Assembly: GCA_021414305.1 (NCBI GenBank)
Contig: JAIOOS010000024.1
Span: 213,459 to 277,458, forward strand
DNA length: 64,000 nt
DNA from: Burkholderiales bacterium
GTDB taxonomy: Bacteria > Pseudomonadota > Gammaproteobacteria > Burkholderiales > Burkholderiaceae_C
Direction: 5' to 3'
In this document: piece after piece, positions 61,699 to 64,000 of the stretch
How the letters are laid out: each line of letters opens with the position of its first letter
How positions within the stretch are numbered: the stretch's first letter is position 1
Made by a program: the position numbers and the translations under genes
Notes under the pieces: model-generated
The model's database searches: none
What the model saw: only the letters and a program-made list of their open reading frames with translations
What the model was told of the DNA's origin: nothing

Positions 61699-61998
61699 AT
61701 GAATTCCGTGCTGCTGAACTACTACGAAGCGATCGAGAAGGCGAGCCAGGACATGCTCGAAGCCGCTCGCGTCGGCAACTGGGACCATGTGGTCAAGCTC
61801 GAGGGCGCCTGCGCCCTGCTGATCGCGCAGTTGAAGAACACCGCCGCCGAGAAGCCGCTGCCCGCCGACGAGGCGCAGCTCAAGTCGCGGATCATGCAGC
61901 GCATCCTGATCAACGACGCCGAGATCCGCCAGCTTGCCGAGCCCTGGCTCGACGACCTCGACGAGATCCTCGCCGGCCGGCCCAAGACCCTGCACTGA
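61699..61998 (+). CDS. fliT: Flagellar export chaperone FliT
   Basis: The 99-residue helical protein (LLNYYEAIEKASQDMLEAARVG, EAQLKSRIMQRILINDAEIRQLAEPW) matches the FliT group, which chaperones FliD and, in enterobacteria, restrains FlhDC. Identity to characterised FliT is low, so the call rests on size, helices and the fliS neighbour. A GGAG ribosome site stands 8 bases before ATG 61699. The ycgR-like gene starts 66 bases further on. Confidence 0.87.
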   Translation: MNSVLLNYYEAIEKASQDMLEAARVGNWDHVVKLEGACALLIAQLKNTAAEKPLPADEAQLKSRIMQRILINDAEIRQLAEPWLDDLDEILAGRPKTLH

Positions 61999-62064
61999 TC
62001 CGGCGCCCCGCCCTTCTCCGCCCACCTGCCCTCGCTCCGGACGGACCCACGCCACGAGGCCTCC

Positions 62065-62820
62065 ATGGAAACGCGACCCGCGCCGCTCGACGGCATGAAC
62101 CACGACGACGGGCTCGACGAGTTCCGCGTCTCCTCGCCGCGCGAGATCCAGACGCTGCTGCGTCAGCTCCTCGACGGCTCGGTGCTGCTCAACCTCAACG
62201 CCAGCGACGGCAGCGTCTTCACCAGCGCGATCTGGACCCTCGACGGCACGCGCGGCACCGTCGGCTTCAACGCCGACCCGGCCGACCCGGCGCTGCAAGC
62301 CTTGCTCGAATGCGAGGAGGCGACCGTCGTCGGCTATCTCGACAGCGTCAAGCTCCAGTTCGAGGTCCACGACCTGGTGCTGGTGCACGGCAACAAGGCG
62401 AGCGTACTGTCCTGCCCTGCGCCGCGCGAGATGTACCGGTTCCAGCGTCGCAACGCGTTCCGCGTGCGTCCGCCGATCCGCACCAGCCCGATGGCGCGGA
62501 TCCGCCATCCCGACCTGCCCGATGCCGAATTCACGCTGCGCGTCATCGACATCTCGATCGGCGGTTGCGCCGTATTCCTGCCCGAAGACGTGCCGACGAT
62601 AGGCGCCGGCGTGATGCTGAGCGGCGTGCGGATCGAGCTCGACGCCGATACCCGGCTCGACGTCTCGGTGCGGCTGCAGCACGTGACGGCGATCAATGCC
62701 GAAGCCAAGGGCGTGCGGCTGGGATTCGAGTTCTGCCGGATCGGCGGGGATGCGCTGAGGATCCTGCAGCGCTACATCGACCTGACGCAGAAGCGCGGCA
62801 AGCTGATGGCGCTGAGCTAA
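62065..62820 (+). CDS. YcgR-type flagellar brake protein (YcgR_N and PilZ domains)
   Basis: The 251-residue protein has an N-terminal YcgR_N domain (FRVSSPREIQTLLRQLLDGSVLL) and a C-terminal PilZ domain with the c-di-GMP-binding RxxxR (FQRRNAFRV, about 128-136) and DISIGGCAVF. In enterobacteria YcgR slows the motor on binding c-di-GMP. Its place at the end of the flagellar cluster supports this role. It probably shares a transcript with fliT. Confidence 0.93.
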   Translation: METRPAPLDGMNHDDGLDEFRVSSPREIQTLLRQLLDGSVLLNLNASDGSVFTSAIWTLDGTRGTVGFNADPADPALQALLECEEATVVGYLDSVKLQFEVHDLVLVHGNKASVLSCPAPREMYRFQRRNAFRVRPPIRTSPMARIRHPDLPDAEFTLRVIDISIGGCAVFLPEDVPTIGAGVMLSGVRIELDADTRLDVSVRLQHVTAINAEAKGVRLGFEFCRIGGDALRILQRYIDLTQKRGKLMALS

Positions 62821-62833
62821 GCGCCTTCGCCCC

Positions 62834-63370
62834 CTACTTGCGGCGCACGTAGCGGCCGTCGAACTGCACGGTCCAGGTCTTGCCGCCGTCGGCGCTGCTC
62901 TCCCAGAGCTGGCGCACGCTGCCGTCGTCGTTGAGCGACCAGGCGATGCGCTGCACCGCGCCGGGCGCGCTGCCCGCGGTCGCGGGCGCCGAGCTGAGCA
63001 CCATGCGCCTGTCGGCGAATGTGCCCGCCAGCTCCAGCCGCGATCCGCTACTGTCGACCCAGCTCTGGTGCCAGCGCTTGTCGTCGCTGTCGTAGCTGTT
63101 CAGGCTCTTGCCGGAGAAGCCGCCGTTGCCGCTCCAGTTCTCGAGCAGCGCACAGCCGGCGCTGATCGACTCGATGCGGCTGTCGCCCGCCTTCTTGCCG
63201 CCCGGCAGGAACACCTCCCACTCGCCGATCCAGAAGTCGAACTGCCGGTATTCGGCGCTCTGGCAGGCCGGCGGCGCCGCGGCCGGCGCCTGCGCATCGG
63301 CAGCTCCGAACGGAAGGACGACGAGCGCGGCCAGGGCCGCGGCGGCTGCATCGGAGGTTTTCATCGGCAT
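62834..63370 (-). CDS. Exported protein of unknown function (calycin-like beta fold suspected)
   Basis: The 178-residue product has an N-terminal signal peptide (AAAALAALVVLPFGAADA) and a mature domain beginning FDFWIGEWEVFLPGGKKAGDSRIE, then ALLENWSGNGGFSGKSLNSYD and RWHQSWVDSSGSRLELAG. This W-rich pattern is common in small exported beta-barrel-like proteins of unknown role (DUF1579-like). One Cys pair (ACQS and GCALL) could form a disulfide. ATG 63370 has a GAG-containing site; ATG 63364 is the alternative. Confidence 0.72.
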   Translation of the reverse strand: MPMKTSDAAAAALAALVVLPFGAADAQAPAAAPPACQSAEYRQFDFWIGEWEVFLPGGKKAGDSRIESISAGCALLENWSGNGGFSGKSLNSYDSDDKRWHQSWVDSSGSRLELAGTFADRRMVLSSAPATAGSAPGAVQRIAWSLNDDGSVRQLWESSADGGKTWTVQFDGRYVRRK

Positions 63371-63468
63371 GGGCACTCGCACATGCGCGAAGCCTAGCGC
63401 CCCGGCCGCCGCGGCGCGGTGGCAGATCTTGCGAATCTGCCGCCGCGACCGGGCCTGTCCGGTCCCGC

Positions 63469-64000
63469 TTACCGGCCGGCGACCTCGCGCCAGCTCACGC
63501 GCTTGGGATCGTCGCCCGGTGCGAACTTGAGGTCGACGGTCTCGATCGTCGCGTTCGAGCCGGTGACGTAGACCTTGGGCTTGCTGCCGACGCCCGGCAG
63601 CTTGACGATGGTGATACCGACGATCAGGAAGTTGGAGAACTGCTGCGAGACCGAGAACTGCTGGCCCAGGCCGGTGCCGCCGGCGGTGCCGCCCGGCAGC
63701 GCGGTGCCGTCGCGGTAGTTGAAGTAGTTCAGCCAGCTGTAGCCGCCGCTGACGCAGGCGCTGATCTGCGGCACGTTGCTGCCGACGATCAAGGTCCCCG
63801 AGCGCAGCCGCATTTCCACGTTCACCCGCTCGCCGGCATCGGGCAGGTTGATGACCCATCCGTTGGTTGCCGCGCACTGCGCCACCGAGCCCGAGCAGGC
63901 GACGGTGCGGTAGGTGCCGGGGCCGCTGCCGACCTGGGTCAGCGTCAGCGGCACCAGCGCGCCGCGCAGGTTGGCGAAGGACGGCGAGCCGGTCAGCGGA
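63469..64000 (-). CDS. PilY1-like type IV pilus protein, C-terminal part (partial)
   Basis: The frame is open through the right edge (reading PLTGSPSFANLRGAL at the edge) and ends at a stop at 63471-63469, so about 176 C-terminal residues are present. Motifs GSGPGTYRTVACSGSVA, NGWVINLPDAGERVNVEM, LIVGSNVPQISACVSGGYSWLNY and the final short beta segments match the C-terminus of PilY1, the large tip adhesin and calcium-dependent assembly factor of type IV pili. The calcium site and propeller would lie in the missing part. No other pilus genes are in the window. Confidence 0.85.
   Translation of the reverse strand, partial: PLTGSPSFANLRGALVPLTLTQVGSGPGTYRTVACSGSVAQCAATNGWVINLPDAGERVNVEMRLRSGTLIVGSNVPQISACVSGGYSWLNYFNYRDGTALPGGTAGGTGLGQQFSVSQQFSNFLIVGITIVKLPGVGSKPKVYVTGSNATIETVDLKFAPGDDPKRVSWREVAGR

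Overview
The window is a very GC-rich, densely coded piece of chromosome from a flagellated, probably type IV-piliated betaproteobacterium, most likely of the order Burkholderiales. The evidence is flhDC as flagellar master regulators next to motAB, the order flhB-flhA-flhF-flhG-fliA, a hemC-hemD-hemX-hemY operon, the argH/algZ/algR/hem neighbourhood known from beta- and gammaproteobacteria, AceK, and palindromic repeats of types common in this group. Most long open frames opposite the real genes are GC-driven shadows. I see no prophage, transposase, CRISPR array or rRNA.

Left part (1-24 kb), mainly housekeeping: a truncated LysR regulator, a DUF4148-like exported protein, a SET-domain protein, a PutA without its DNA-binding domain, a convergent ornithine cyclodeaminase-family gene, a UvrA2-type ATPase, tRNA-Arg(ACG), hemCDXY, ppc (carrying an in-frame inserted repeat), the AlgZ/AlgR-type LytTR two-component pair, argH, an esterase, a monooxygenase-fold protein and a VIT-family transporter.

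A small accessory patch (24.1-26.7 kb) holds an orphan ParS/MbcA-like antitoxin, an 83-aa unknown and two tandem Crp/Fnr paralogues. Four copies of one 16-bp palindromic motif of the form TGTG-N8-CACA lie among them and look like a private autoregulatory circuit.

Motility is in two blocks. The first (26.7-40.3 kb, minus strand) has flhB-flhA-flhF-flhG-fliA-methyltransferase, a large soluble hybrid histidine kinase, motAB and flhDC, with a fasciclin-domain gene on the other strand. The second (57.6-62.8 kb, plus strand) has two flagellins, fliD, fliS, fliT and a YcgR-type brake. Five candidate FliA (sigma-28) promoters can be read in front of motA, both flagellins, fliD and fliS; four of them are good matches.

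Between the blocks lie two glycan loci: a four-gene set (40.6-43.8 kb, glycosyltransferase, two acyltransferases, epimerase) and a five-gene translationally coupled operon (50.6-56.3 kb) in which an OGT/SPINDLY-type glycosyltransferase is followed by rfbF, rfbG, a 3,5-epimerase and a sugar C-methyltransferase. With a GT2-TPR gene, the second set ends right beside the flagellins, which suggests that flagellin is decorated with a branched CDP-derived deoxysugar. Between these sets are an ArsR/SRPBCC pair with a perfect operator and predicted leaderless start, a decayed acyltransferase copy, a ketopantoate reductase-family gene, a Pcs60/AAE3-like acyl-CoA synthetase, aceK and an MFS transporter. 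The right edge cuts a gene for the C-terminus of a PilY1-like pilus protein.
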